A stretch of 64,000 nucleotides of DNA, taken from NCBI RefSeq assembly GCF_015319355.1, contig NZ_JADILU010000001.1, positions 372,001 to 436,000 on the forward strand, read 5' to 3'. The notes beneath the pieces are model-generated. The model had not been told where the DNA came from. It worked only from the letters and a program-made list of their open reading frames with translations, and did not search any database. The stretch is from Psychroserpens luteus. Lineage in GTDB: Bacteria; Bacteroidota; Bacteroidia; Flavobacteriales; Flavobacteriaceae. Shown here in pieces: positions 42,290-51,898 of the stretch; the first letter of the stretch is position 1; the number at the start of each line of letters is the position of its first letter. Both the position numbers and the translations under genes were made by a program.

Positions 42290-45064
42290 TTATTGATTGA
42301 TAGTCCATGATACAAAGTATTGCGCTCCCACTTGACCAGAACCTGGTGCACTGACATAATCATGAGAAAGAATATTTGCGCCACCTATTTTGAAAATTGA
42401 TTTTATTGAAGGAACATTAAGATTTAGTTGAGCATCTACAATGTTTCTTGCTGGTAAAATACCATCAGCAAATGTAGATTCCCATAAAAAAGAATCATTC
42501 CATCTCCAATTAACATTGAATCCAAAGTTTTTTAATAAATCTGTTTTACCAAAAGATGCTTTTACTTTATGTTCTGGTGTGTTAAAGCTAGTTTCAAAAT
42601 CTGGATCTTCAGATTGATCGAAATCTAATTTAGCATATGTATAACTTACTCCAAAATCAAAACCATTTAGGATTTTCGTTTCAAGACCAATAGATGCACC
42701 ATAAGAATTAATTTCAGCATTTGAGTTTGTATAGGTTTGGTACGCTTGATAATCACCATTTTGCAAAGCTAATAATGATAAGGTGTTATCTCCAACTTCT
42801 CCGTAAAGAGGCGTCAATACTGTTTTGTTTGAGATGAAATCTTCATAAGCGTTATAGTAAACACTCATATCGATTACAAATCTGTTAACTTTTCCTCTAT
42901 ACCCAATTTCGTATGCTGTAACTTTTTCTGGTTTTACTAAGGCAATATCCGCAGATTGTGGATTACCAGCATTTACTGATGCTAAACTAAACGCATTAGA
43001 GTAAGCATCACCACCATCTAAAGGCACTGTATTTGATCCAGTGATTAATTGCCCAGCAGTGCTTAATTGTGAACTAGTCGCAGTGTAACGCGTTAAGTTC
43101 TCAGGAGCAGAACCAACTAATATAGCACGTCCAGCATTAAGACCTATAAATAAATCCTGTGTAGTTGGATTTCTAAAACCTGTTTGGAAAGATCCACGTA
43201 AATTATGCTTGTCATTTTCGTCTGCAGTATAGTTAAAAGAAACTCTAGGAGATATAAAGCCATCAAAAAATTCAGACTTGTCATATCTAACAGATCCTGT
43301 AAGTTTTAATCGATCATCCATTACTTTTTTCTGTATTTGGGTATATGCACCAAATTCATTGTAGTCTATAGAGCCATCATTATCTGTGTAAATAGTTCCT
43401 CCAGAATTAAGAGAATATTGTCTCCAAGATCCTCCAACTTGAATGTCTGCAAACTCTATTAAATGACTAAGATTATAATTAACATCTCCATGATAAATTT
43501 TTGAGTTATCAGTAAATCTAGATCCAGTTGATAAATTCCCATCTGAAGTTACTCTATCAAAAGCTTCATCAAACTCTGCAGTTCCAGGTAATAAACGACC
43601 TGTATCTGCAACAGCTCTTGCTGCTAAATGTGCAGCATTGATTTCATCTTGTGTTGGATTCCCAAAAACACCCTGACCAGCTAGGTTGCCAATAAAACCA
43701 CCTGCGTAATCTGTAAACCATTGTCTGTCAGTTTTCCATACTCTATTAATATTTATACCTGTAAATCTTGTATCATAAGAATTAGCTGCTTTTTCTGCTG
43801 TAGTGTAGATTCTTGCAAAGAAATTATCATTTCTCACTTCTAATTTATGTTGTTGCATAAAAAAGTCTTTTATAGCATATCTATTTGCACCTTGATAGAT
43901 TGTGTTACCTCTACCAATTTTTGAATTTAAAATAATTTCAAAATCATTTGCCCAAGGCTTAAAATGTAAAGAGAAATCAGCCTTTAAGCTCTCTGCGCTA
44001 TAGTCCATTAGATCTCGTTCTTCGTATCCTGTTCTGCTTACAGTTTGAGAACCGTAATTAGTTAATACAGGGATTGGTAATGCGCCAGCTGCGATTTCAT
44101 CAAAATCTAAAGCAGTTGATACCTCGTCACCGTAAATATTTAGACCGTCAAATGATGGATCTAATCTTGTTTGACCAGGATTTTCAAAATCTCTATAATC
44201 TGTAGCGAACCACTCTGTTCCGCTAAGGAAAGAGACAGAAGCTTTAGCTGCAAACTTATCAGAGAATGCCTTTGCAACTCTCACGCCTGCATCTACAAAA
44301 TTATTATCTCCAGCATTATCACTAGATGTTATTCCTGTTTTTGCGTAGAAGCTCACACCTTGGTGGTCAAAAGGGTTTTTACTGGTCATGAACATAATAC
44401 CGTTGAATGCGTTTGCTCCATATAATGCAGAAGATGCACCAGGTAACAATTCAACACTATTAATATCAAGTTCAGACATTCCCAATAAATTTCCTAAAGC
44501 GAAATTTAAAGCAGGTGAAGAATTATCCATACCATCAACTAATTGCATGAATCGCGTATTAGAGAAAGCAGCAAAACCTCTGGTGTTTACTGATTTAAAG
44601 GTTAAACTACTAGTGTTCATGTCAACACCTTTTAAATTTTCAATACCATCAAAGAAGGATGGTGAAGATGTGTTTTTGATTTCTTTTATACCAAAGCGCT
44701 CTACTGTAACAGGAGATTCAAAAATACGCTCAGGAGTTCTAGAAGCAGAAATTACTACTTCATCAAGAGAAGTTCCTTCTATCATTGTGATATCAATGGT
44801 TTGTGGATTTGTAGTCACTTCTTCTGTGATACTATTAAAGCCAACACTACTTACCTCTATAGAGAAAGGAGGGTTTTGGTTTACAACTAGAGTGTAATTA
44901 CCATCGAAATCTGTAATTGTACCTGTAGTTGTTCCAACAACAATGATATTTGCACCTGGTAATGGAATCCCATTATTATCGATGACTTTACCTTTTACTG
45001 TTGTTGATTGTGCAAAAGTTAAAGCACAGCAAAACAGCATCATAATCTTGAAAATTGTTTTCAT
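42290..45064 (-). CDS. TonB-dependent receptor (SusC-like with carboxypeptidase-regulatory domain)
   Basis: 924 residues. The signal peptide MKTIFKIMMLFCCALTFAQ is followed by a carboxypeptidase-D-regulatory-like domain (about 22-100, VKGKVIDNNGIPLPGANIIV and DFDGNYTLVV), the plug (about 110-235, with LDEVVISASRTPERIFESPV and VELLPGASSALYGANAFNGI) and a large beta-barrel ending GQVGAQYFVSWTINQ. It imports an unknown substrate with energy from TonB. It is the first gene of a pair with the lipoprotein hydrolase at 40680. The usual SusD partner is missing, and the SGNH lipoprotein occupies its place. Confidence 0.9.
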   Translation of the reverse strand: MKTIFKIMMLFCCALTFAQSTTVKGKVIDNNGIPLPGANIIVVGTTTGTITDFDGNYTLVVNQNPPFSIEVSSVGFNSITEEVTTNPQTIDITMIEGTSLDEVVISASRTPERIFESPVTVERFGIKEIKNTSSPSFFDGIENLKGVDMNTSSLTFKSVNTRGFAAFSNTRFMQLVDGMDNSSPALNFALGNLLGMSELDINSVELLPGASSALYGANAFNGIMFMTSKNPFDHQGVSFYAKTGITSSDNAGDNNFVDAGVRVAKAFSDKFAAKASVSFLSGTEWFATDYRDFENPGQTRLDPSFDGLNIYGDEVSTALDFDEIAAGALPIPVLTNYGSQTVSRTGYEERDLMDYSAESLKADFSLHFKPWANDFEIILNSKIGRGNTIYQGANRYAIKDFFMQQHKLEVRNDNFFARIYTTAEKAANSYDTRFTGININRVWKTDRQWFTDYAGGFIGNLAGQGVFGNPTQDEINAAHLAARAVADTGRLLPGTAEFDEAFDRVTSDGNLSTGSRFTDNSKIYHGDVNYNLSHLIEFADIQVGGSWRQYSLNSGGTIYTDNDGSIDYNEFGAYTQIQKKVMDDRLKLTGSVRYDKSEFFDGFISPRVSFNYTADENDKHNLRGSFQTGFRNPTTQDLFIGLNAGRAILVGSAPENLTRYTATSSQLSTAGQLITGSNTVPLDGGDAYSNAFSLASVNAGNPQSADIALVKPEKVTAYEIGYRGKVNRFVIDMSVYYNAYEDFISNKTVLTPLYGEVGDNTLSLLALQNGDYQAYQTYTNSNAEINSYGASIGLETKILNGFDFGVSYTYAKLDFDQSEDPDFETSFNTPEHKVKASFGKTDLLKNFGFNVNWRWNDSFLWESTFADGILPARNIVDAQLNLNVPSIKSIFKIGGANILSHDYVSAPGSGQVGAQYFVSWTINQ

Positions 45065-45201
45065 TTTAGAGATTTAGTTAATTTTAGTAAAGCAATATAA
45101 ATAATTTAATGGTACTGAAATGAAAAAAAGAGAAAAAATTATGCGTGCATAGTAATTTTTAACAATAAATGAATGTCTTTTTTAAGTGATTCATAAAAAT
45201 A

Positions 45202-45236
45202 AAAGCCGAAAATGTGATATCCACATTTTCGGCTTT
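45202..45236 (-). terminator. Terminator of the glmS operon
   Basis: AAAGCCGAAAATGTG and CACATTTTCGGCTTT form a 15-pair stem around five bases, 25 bases beyond the glmS stop at 45262. The rest of the 45065-45261 gap shows only low-complexity AT sequence. Confidence 0.85.
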
Positions 45237-45261
45237 ATTTTTAACATATATTAAGATTCAA

Positions 45262-47109
45262 CTATTCTACGGTAACCGCTTTTGCAAGATTACGTGGCTG
45301 ATCTACATTTTTACCTAGCATAAGTGCTATATGATATGATAAGAGTTGTAGCGGAATTGTAGTTAATAATGGTGTTAAAGATTCTATGGTTTCTGGAACT
45401 TCAATAACATGATCTGCTAAATTCTTTACTTGTTCATCTCCAACAGTTACAATACCAATTATTTTGCCTGATCTTGATTTGATTTCTTGAATATTACTTA
45501 CAACTTTTTCGTAATGCCCTTTTTTTGTAGCGATTACTACAATTGGCATGTTTTCATCAATTAATGCAATAGGACCATGCTTCATCTCTGCAGCAGGATA
45601 ACCTTCAGCATGAATGTAAGAAATTTCTTTAAGCTTAAGCGCTCCTTCAAGAGCTACTGGGAAATTATAACCTCTTCCAAGATATAAGAAGTTTTTGGCG
45701 TCTTTATATATTGCAGCTACGGTTTTAACATATGCGTCAGACTCAAGAGCAGTTTTTACTTTCTCTGGAATGAGCTCTAATTCTAATAAATGCATTCTAT
45801 AATCTGAACTTGAAATAGTGCCTTTAGCTCTAGCTAAACGAAGTGCAATTAATGTTAATACAGTAATTTGAGTTGTAAACGCTTTGGTTGAAGCTACTCC
45901 AATTTCTGGTCCTGCATGTGTATAAGCTCCTGCATGAGTTTCTCTGGCAATTGAAGATCCCACAACATTACAAACTCCAAAAACGAATGCGCCTTTAGAT
46001 TTAGCAAGTTTTATGGCTGCAAGTGTATCTGCAGTTTCACCAGATTGAGAAATTGCTATAACCACATCATTTTCATTAATGATTGGGTTTCTATATCTAA
46101 ACTCTGATGCGTATTCAACTTCAACAGGTATACGAGCTAAGTCTTCAAAAATATATTCAGCAACTAAACCAGCATGCCAAGATGTACCACAGGCAACAAT
46201 AATAATTCTATTAGCATTAAGAAATTTTTTCATATTATCTTCAACACCAACCATTTTAATAATAGCTTCATTTGATAATAATCGACCTCTAAAAGTGTCT
46301 AAAATAGCACTCGGTTGCTCATAGATTTCTTTAAGCATAAAGTGTTCATAACCGCCTTTTTCAATTTGTTCAAGATTTAATTGAAGTTCTTGAATATAAG
46401 GTGCAACTAATGAGTCATCTTTAATTTTTCTGATTTTTATACCTTTATGACGACGTACAATTGCCATTTCTTCATCTTCTAAATAAATAGCATTTTTGGT
46501 GTATTCAATAAATGGTGAGGCATCACTTGCAATAAAAAACTCATCTTCTCCAATACCTATAGCAAGAGGACTTCCTAGTCTAGCAACTACAATTTCATTA
46601 GGTTTGTTTTTGTCAAAAACAGCAATGGCATAAGCACCTACAACTTGGTTTAAAGCTATCTGTACTGCTTTACCTAATTTTGTGTTTTCATTTTTTTTGA
46701 CGTCCTCAATTAAATTAACTAGAACTTCAGTATCTGTGTCAGATTTAAAAGTGTATCCTCGTTTAATCAATTCTTTCTTTAGAGATTCATAGTTTTCTAT
46801 GATACCATTATGAATGATTACTAAATCTCCAGAATTTGAATAATGAGGATGCGAATTAACATCATTTGGTACACCATGGGTTGCCCAACGCGTATGACCG
46901 ATCCCTAATGTACCAGTAGTAGAAATCTCTTTTTCAAGACGTTTTTCTAAATCAGCAACTTTACCTTTTGTTTTTGATAGTTTAATATCAGTACCATCAT
47001 AAAGTGCAATACCAGCACTGTCATAACCTCTGTATTCTAAACGTTTTAATCCTTTGATAATTATTGGGTAAGCTTCTCTATGGCCTATATAGCCTACTAT
47101 TCCACACAT
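45262..47109 (-). CDS. glmS: Glucosamine-6-phosphate synthase (isomerizing)
   Basis: 615 residues. It makes glucosamine 6-phosphate from fructose 6-phosphate and glutamine, the first step to UDP-GlcNAc for peptidoglycan and lipid A. The N-terminal glutaminase domain begins MCGIVGYIGHREAYP with Cys2 as nucleophile after Met removal, and has GLKRLEYRGYDSAGIALYDG and GHTRWATHGVPNDVNSHPHY. Two SIS sugar-isomerase domains follow (about 285-425 and 455-600, with ISQSGETADTLAA). The end QPRNLAKAVTVE is the canonical C-terminus. It is the third gene of a transcript with a glycogen-synthase-like protein and a DUF4270 lipoprotein. No glmS ribozyme was recognised. Confidence 0.97.
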   Translation of the reverse strand: MCGIVGYIGHREAYPIIIKGLKRLEYRGYDSAGIALYDGTDIKLSKTKGKVADLEKRLEKEISTTGTLGIGHTRWATHGVPNDVNSHPHYSNSGDLVIIHNGIIENYESLKKELIKRGYTFKSDTDTEVLVNLIEDVKKNENTKLGKAVQIALNQVVGAYAIAVFDKNKPNEIVVARLGSPLAIGIGEDEFFIASDASPFIEYTKNAIYLEDEEMAIVRRHKGIKIRKIKDDSLVAPYIQELQLNLEQIEKGGYEHFMLKEIYEQPSAILDTFRGRLLSNEAIIKMVGVEDNMKKFLNANRIIIVACGTSWHAGLVAEYIFEDLARIPVEVEYASEFRYRNPIINENDVVIAISQSGETADTLAAIKLAKSKGAFVFGVCNVVGSSIARETHAGAYTHAGPEIGVASTKAFTTQITVLTLIALRLARAKGTISSSDYRMHLLELELIPEKVKTALESDAYVKTVAAIYKDAKNFLYLGRGYNFPVALEGALKLKEISYIHAEGYPAAEMKHGPIALIDENMPIVVIATKKGHYEKVVSNIQEIKSRSGKIIGIVTVGDEQVKNLADHVIEVPETIESLTPLLTTIPLQLLSYHIALMLGKNVDQPRNLAKAVTVE

Positions 47110-47115
47110 ATTATT

Positions 47116-48759
47116 TTAGTTGTTTGGTTCGGTAAAAAATATTTCTAAATATGGTTTTTTGTCATCATCGGTAGTGCTATTGCCATATAAAACGGTTCCT
47201 CTAGGTGATACGATAGAACTTACAGGAACTTTATCATTATCATTAGTGCTTAGTAAATCATACTGTATTGAACTTCCTTCTAAATTGACATTTGCAGAAA
47301 CAGCTAAACCAAGTTTAACATTCGTAGAGTCACTAATTATTAAATTATTTAGATGCTCTGTAATTCTAATTTTATATCTGATTCCATCACCTATAGCTTC
47401 ATTGTTTTCTCTTTCTAACGGAACTAAATGGGAGATTCTAGAGAATTCTGGCGATACTGTATTTGCGTTATCAAATAAATAATCTACTAATACAGTATTG
47501 TTCTTCATATCATATAAGTATATACGATTTGGTTCGTCTCCACCAGCATTAACCTTGTCCTGGTCAACATAAAAAACAAGATTAGCTTCATTGATTAGTT
47601 TTTTTGAACTTACAAAGTTTCCATCCTCATCAGTTTCTACAAACTCTTTTTTGAATGACTCAAAAGTATTATCTGTAGAAATATCTTCATCTAAGTCTTC
47701 ACCATTAAATAATTTTATTTCTGCAATAGACCCTTGAGCACCTTTTAAATATAAATTTTCATCTCCTGTTATTTCATTTCCGCTAGATAATGTAAAATCA
47801 TTTGATAAGAAGTTGACTGTATTACCTGAGAAATTGAAAGTGAAAGTTGACTGTACTCTATCTAAACCTTCTGTAAAATGTTCTCTAGAGTAATAAATTA
47901 TAATATTTGCACTACTGGATACCATATTTAATATCGTCATTCTGCCTTCAGAGATATTAGATTCTGTTTTGAAGTAAAGACCTCTAAAATAATTATTAAA
48001 ATTATTAAGATTACTCAATTCAGTCTCACCAGCCATATTAATAATTTTTTCTTGCCAGTAATTGTTGTCGTTAAACTTAATTCTTAATGCAGGTGATATA
48101 GCAGTTGTCTCTCTATCATCACCTTCACCTTCTGCTAAGATAATTTGGTTTGAATTAGGACTAAAATTGATTATTTGGTGTAATAATGTGCCTTCTAATT
48201 GTGTATTATTAATGGTATTTGAACCTGTAGACATGTTAGAATAATAATTTTGAGGTTCATTAATATCTGAAGCAGTTGGATCAAAATCTCTTAAAAAATA
48301 ATTACTTTCATAGATTGATAGATTAATTGTTCCTGATCCATAAATTGAATCTAAATCATACTCTGTATTGCCTGTTATACTATTAATACCAGTTGCAGTA
48401 CTAAAATAAGGTATCGTCATAACTACAGAGTCAACAACTGGTTCTTCTCCAAAATCTGGATCTTGAGAATTACCGGTTATTTGTGTTACGAAGCTTGCTT
48501 TACTACTGCCATAACTAACACCTGGATCCTTATAAATACCTAGAAGATTTACTGGTAGAGCATTTGTTTGAACTGGATCTAGCGCTTTTGTATATGCAAT
48601 AACATCAAATAATCTTGCATTTGTATCAAAATGAGTAGCATTATCATTATTGATAATATCTGAGTCGATATTTGCAAAATCTTTGTCACATGCAATAAAA
48701 GAGCATAGCAAAATGGTTAGTAATGCTAAATGTCTTAGGGCAATTTTTCTTTTTTTCAT
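47116..48759 (-). CDS. DUF4270 lipoprotein
   Basis: 547 residues. The signal peptide MKKRKIALRHLALLTILLCS, FIAC gives Cys24 as lipidation site. The mature part matches DUF4270: an early DIINNDNATHFDTNARLFDV, YTKALDPVQTNALPVNLLGI, the beta-rich middle with VVMTIPYFSTATG, and the C-terminal LSTNDNDKVPVSSIVSPRGT with VLYGN and KPYLEIFFTEPNN. The family is confined to Bacteroidota and its role is unknown. It sits between the GT5-like gene (11-base gap) and glmS (six-base gap), which suggests a link with cell-envelope sugar metabolism but does not prove it. Confidence 0.88.
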   Translation of the reverse strand: MKKRKIALRHLALLTILLCSFIACDKDFANIDSDIINNDNATHFDTNARLFDVIAYTKALDPVQTNALPVNLLGIYKDPGVSYGSSKASFVTQITGNSQDPDFGEEPVVDSVVMTIPYFSTATGINSITGNTEYDLDSIYGSGTINLSIYESNYFLRDFDPTASDINEPQNYYSNMSTGSNTINNTQLEGTLLHQIINFSPNSNQIILAEGEGDDRETTAISPALRIKFNDNNYWQEKIINMAGETELSNLNNFNNYFRGLYFKTESNISEGRMTILNMVSSSANIIIYYSREHFTEGLDRVQSTFTFNFSGNTVNFLSNDFTLSSGNEITGDENLYLKGAQGSIAEIKLFNGEDLDEDISTDNTFESFKKEFVETDEDGNFVSSKKLINEANLVFYVDQDKVNAGGDEPNRIYLYDMKNNTVLVDYLFDNANTVSPEFSRISHLVPLERENNEAIGDGIRYKIRITEHLNNLIISDSTNVKLGLAVSANVNLEGSSIQYDLLSTNDNDKVPVSSIVSPRGTVLYGNSTTDDDKKPYLEIFFTEPNN

Positions 48760-48770
48760 AAATTTATTTA

Positions 48771-49580
48771 CTATTCTAAAACTCTCGTATTGTAAAATTC
48801 TGTATAATGGTCTGCAAAATCTTCAATTGGAAAATAGTCTAAGACCGGTTTCTCAGAAGCGTCTAAGTACTCACTTAATTCTTTTGGTAAATCATTTGAG
48901 CCTTTAATAAGTGCGTCAGAATTATCAATCGCAATTTTCATGAGATTATTGTAGGTTGGTTTTTCTAGACCTTTGATCTTGCTTTCATCTATATTATCAA
49001 ATTTCACCTTATTAATCATATTCTTATCTAACGTACCATCAAAGCTTTGATTGTATACAGAAGTCACTATTTTACTTTCAGTAAATAAAGGTTCATTCTT
49101 GTAAAACTCTTTTAAGTATAATGGCAATAGAGAAGCTAGCCATCCATTAACATGAATAATGTCTGGAGACCAATTTAATTTTTTTACTGTTTCTATAACA
49201 CCTTTAGCAAAGAAAATTGCACGTTCGTCATTATCACTAAATAATGTTCCATTTTCATCTGTTAGTGTTGCTTTTCTTTTAAAATATTCTTCATTGTCTA
49301 TAAAGTATACTTGTATTCTTTCCTTCGGAATAGAAGCTACTTTAATAATCAATGGCATGTCTAGATCATTGATAACTAAATTAATACCAGATAAACGTAT
49401 CACTTCATGAAGTTGGTGTCTTCTTTCATTTATATTTCCATAACGAGGCATAAATATTCGTATTTGACCACCTTGTTTGTTTACCATTTTTGGAGCTTCA
49501 AATGACATTGAAGAAATCTCTGTTTCTGGCAAATATGGTACAACCTCAGATGACACATACAATATTCTCTTATCTTTCAT
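48771..49580 (-). CDS. Glycogen/starch-synthase-like protein, N-terminal half only
   Basis: 269 residues from ATG 49580 (MKDKRILYVSSEVVPYLPET). A longer frame to 49616 adds 12 residues. The fold of the GT5 N-terminal domain is recognisable in ILYVSSEVVPY, GGQIRIFMPRYGNINERRHQ, PDIIHVNGWLASLLPLYLKE and IVTSVYNQSF. The KTGGL-type motif that binds ADP-glucose, expected near residue 15-20, reads PETEISSMSFEAP, and the C-terminal half that carries the donor-sugar site is missing. A typical glycogen synthase has about 470 residues. It may be a regulatory or binding protein rather than an enzyme. It leads a transcript with DUF4270 and glmS. Confidence 0.75.
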   Translation of the reverse strand: MKDKRILYVSSEVVPYLPETEISSMSFEAPKMVNKQGGQIRIFMPRYGNINERRHQLHEVIRLSGINLVINDLDMPLIIKVASIPKERIQVYFIDNEEYFKRKATLTDENGTLFSDNDERAIFFAKGVIETVKKLNWSPDIIHVNGWLASLLPLYLKEFYKNEPLFTESKIVTSVYNQSFDGTLDKNMINKVKFDNIDESKIKGLEKPTYNNLMKIAIDNSDALIKGSNDLPKELSEYLDASEKPVLDYFPIEDFADHYTEFYNTRVLE

Positions 49581-49617
49581 AAATCTTTCGTTTTTGGAAT
49601 TAAGGGTAAAAAACATG

Positions 49618-49625
49618 CAAAATTA
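49618..49625 (-). promoter_or_regulatory. -7 element of the GT5-like/DUF4270/glmS transcript
   Basis: The minus strand reads TAATTTTG (TAnnTTTG), 37 bases upstream of the ATG at 49580 and divergent from the panC promoter 31 bases away. Confidence 0.45.
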
Positions 49626-49656
49626 CAAAAATTTATGCAGATTGTCAGTAAAATAT

Positions 49657-49664
49657 TAAGTTTG
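49657..49664 (+). promoter_or_regulatory. -7 element of the panC promoter
   Basis: TAAGTTTG matches TAnnTTTG, 25 bases before the panC ATG. Confidence 0.5.
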
Positions 49665-49689
49665 CACGCTGTTAAACTTTTGTTAGTGT

Positions 49690-50541
49690 ATGAAGATTTT
49701 TAAAAATAAAACAGACTTAATCGCTTATGTCGAGAGACTGAAGTCTAAAAAGAAAACACTTGGTTTTGTACCAACTATGGGTGCGTTGCATCAAGGTCAT
49801 GCATCATTAATAAGTAAAGGACTGAGTGAAAATGATTTTGTAGTTGTTAGTGTTTTTGTAAACCCTACTCAGTTTGATAATCAAGAAGATTTAGTGAAAT
49901 ATCCAAGGACTTTAGATAGCGATGTTGAGTTATTGACGACGATTTCCGAAGAAAAAATTATAGTCTATGCTCCAACAGTAGAAGATATTTATGGAGATAA
50001 TGTCATTGCTACGTCGTTTTCTTATGATGGTTTGGAGTATGAAATGGAAGGTCGTTTTAGATCTGGCCATTTTGATGGTGTTGGTACAATTGTTAAGCGA
50101 CTTTTTGAAATTGTAAGGCCAGATAGGGCTTATTTTGGAGAAAAAGATTTTCAGCAACTAATGATTATTAAAAAGTTGGTTGAGAAGCATATGATTCCTG
50201 TAAAAGTCATTGGTTGTATAATATATAGGGCTAAAGATGGTTTGGCAATGAGTTCTCGTAATACGAGATTAAAGTCAGATTATCGCGAAGCTGCTCCTTT
50301 CATATTTAAAACCTTAAAAACTGCCAAAGAAAAATTTGGCACAAAAAGTGCTACTAAAGTAACAGAGTGGGTGATTAAACAATTTGCTAATCATGAATTA
50401 TTAGAATTAGAATATTTTATTATAGCAGATATAAAAACCCTTAAAACAGTAAAACGAAAATCAAATCAAAAAGCATATAGAGCATTTATTGCTGTATATG
50501 CAGATGATATTAGACTAATAGATAATATCGCACTAAATTAA
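49690..50541 (+). CDS. panC: Pantothenate synthetase
   Basis: 283 residues, the standard length. It joins pantoate and beta-alanine with ATP to give pantothenate. The HIGH-like [17 protein letters not shown] (residues 25-41, His34 and His37), [20 protein letters not shown] (about 52-71), [20 protein letters not shown] (about 126-145) and the KMSKS-like [14 protein letters not shown] (about 184-197) are all present. It is followed after 13 bases by panD, so the two beta-alanine-linked steps lie together. The divergent neighbour is the GT5-like/glmS transcript. Confidence 0.95.
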   Translation: MKIFKNKTDLIAYVERLKSKKKTLGFVPTMGALHQGHASLISKGLSENDFVVVSVFVNPTQFDNQEDLVKYPRTLDSDVELLTTISEEKIIVYAPTVEDIYGDNVIATSFSYDGLEYEMEGRFRSGHFDGVGTIVKRLFEIVRPDRAYFGEKDFQQLMIIKKLVEKHMIPVKVIGCIIYRAKDGLAMSSRNTRLKSDYREAAPFIFKTLKTAKEKFGTKSATKVTEWVIKQFANHELLELEYFIIADIKTLKTVKRKSNQKAYRAFIAVYADDIRLIDNIALN

Positions 50542-50542
50542 T

Positions 50543-50550
50543 TATCTTTG
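50543..50550 (+). promoter_or_regulatory. Perfect -7 element four bases before panD
   Basis: TATCTTTG starts right after the panC stop (50541) and ends four bases before the panD ATG at 50555. If active it would start a transcript at or next to the initiation codon (a leaderless mRNA). Confidence 0.4.
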
Positions 50551-50554
50551 CCTC

Positions 50555-50905
50555 ATGCAAATTCAAGTAGTAAAATCTAAAATTCACCGCGTAAAAGTTA
50601 CAGGTGCCGAACTAAATTACATTGGTAGTATCACTATTGATGAGGATTTAATGGAGGCAGCAAATATCATTCAAGGTGAGAAAGTTCAAATTGTTAATAA
50701 TGATAATGGAGAACGTTTAGAAACATATTGTATTCCTGGTCCACGTAATAGTGGAGAAATTACTTTAAATGGTGCAGCTGCTCGTAAAGTAGCAGTTGGT
50801 GATACACTTATTTTAATCACTTATGCCTTTATGGATATTGAAGAAGCTAAAGTGTTTAAGCCTTCTTTAGTGTTTCCAAATGAAGCTAACAATCTTTTAA
50901 AATAA
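50555..50905 (+). CDS. panD: Aspartate 1-decarboxylase (pyruvoyl enzyme)
   Basis: 116 residues, the normal pro-enzyme size. It decarboxylates aspartate to beta-alanine for pantothenate. The self-cleavage site Gly24-Ser25 is in [18 protein letters not shown], at the same numbering as E. coli. [20 protein letters not shown] (about 62-81, with the conserved Tyr-Cys and GxNGAAA) and [17 protein letters not shown] complete the family pattern. It follows panC and is followed after four bases by a membrane protein gene with a TTG start. Confidence 0.96.
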   Translation: MQIQVVKSKIHRVKVTGAELNYIGSITIDEDLMEAANIIQGEKVQIVNNDNGERLETYCIPGPRNSGEITLNGAAARKVAVGDTLILITYAFMDIEEAKVFKPSLVFPNEANNLLK

Positions 50906-50909
50906 AGCT

Positions 50910-51863
50910 TTGAATCTAAAGCTTAAAAAACGTCTAAGGTTAATAATTCCGCTAGCTTTAGCATTATTTTTTGGGTGGTATACATTTTCTAAATTACCAG
51001 TATCAACAATAATCCCTTTTGTTAAATCAGCAAATTATTGGTGGATTGCTTTAGGTGTTTTTTTTGGATTACTAAGTCATTTGTCTAGAGCTTATCGTTG
51101 GAAATATCTTTTGGAGCCAATGGGTTATCAGATAAGATTTTCTAATAGTATTATGGCTGTTTTTATTACTTATTTAGCTAATTATGGAATTCCTAGATCT
51201 GGAGAAGTTTTAAGAGCTGCTGTACTTACAAATTATGAAGATGTTCCTTTTGAAAAGAGTTTTGGTACTATAGTTGCCGAACGAATCGCAGACTTGATAG
51301 TCATGCTAGGTATTATTGCCATAACATTGATTTTAGAATTTGATTTCATTATAGAGCTTCTTCAAAAATCACTTCAACCAAAAAAACTTATTTTATTAGG
51401 ATCTGTTGGGCTCGTTATTTTGATAATTAGTTTTTTTATTATCAAAAAAAGTCAATCTAAATTTGCTGTAAAAATTAAGTTATTTTTAAAAGGATTAATG
51501 GAAGGCGTGTTAAGTGTTTTTAAAATGAAACATAAATGGGCATTTATAGCTCATACATTATTTATTTGGGGAATGTATCTTTTGATGTTTTACGTTACAA
51601 CTTTTGCGCTTCCAGATTTAAACAATGTAACTATTGGTGCTATTTTGGTCGCTTTTATTTCTGCTAGTTTTACAATAGCAACAACTAATGGAGGGATTTT
51701 TGTTTACCCAGTAGCAGTTATGGCAGCATTTACAGTATTTGGAATTGCTAAAGACCCTAGTTTTGCATTTGGTTGGATTATGTGGTCGTCACAAACAATT
51801 ATGATTATAATTGCTGGTAGTTTGTCGTTTATATATTTACCAATCTATAATAGAATTAAATAA
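50910..51863 (+). CDS. Lysylphosphatidylglycerol synthase-type TM (UPF0104/flippase-like) protein
   Basis: 317 residues with about eight membrane segments. The layout fits the flippase-like part of MprF (UPF0104). FGLLSHLSRAYRWKYLLEPM (about 51-70), VFITYLANYGIPRSGEVLRA (about 85-104) and VAERIADLIVMLGIIAITLI (about 122-141) are the conserved stretches, and FTIATTNGGIFVYPVAVMAA lies near 250. There is no aminoacyl-transferase domain. It may move a lipid across the inner membrane, and the lipid is unknown. The start is TTG at 50910, four bases after panD, and there is no in-frame ATG before the conserved part. Confidence 0.85.
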   Translation: MNLKLKKRLRLIIPLALALFFGWYTFSKLPVSTIIPFVKSANYWWIALGVFFGLLSHLSRAYRWKYLLEPMGYQIRFSNSIMAVFITYLANYGIPRSGEVLRAAVLTNYEDVPFEKSFGTIVAERIADLIVMLGIIAITLILEFDFIIELLQKSLQPKKLILLGSVGLVILIISFFIIKKSQSKFAVKIKLFLKGLMEGVLSVFKMKHKWAFIAHTLFIWGMYLLMFYVTTFALPDLNNVTIGAILVAFISASFTIATTNGGIFVYPVAVMAAFTVFGIAKDPSFAFGWIMWSSQTIMIIIAGSLSFIYLPIYNRIK

Positions 51864-51898
51864 TTTTTTACCTTGCTTATATAATAAACCTAACTATC

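Noticed and set aside
44388-44897. 169-codon plus-strand frame opposite the TonB receptor
   Set aside because: The minus strand encodes clear plug-domain motifs. The opposite frame has no recognisable pattern.
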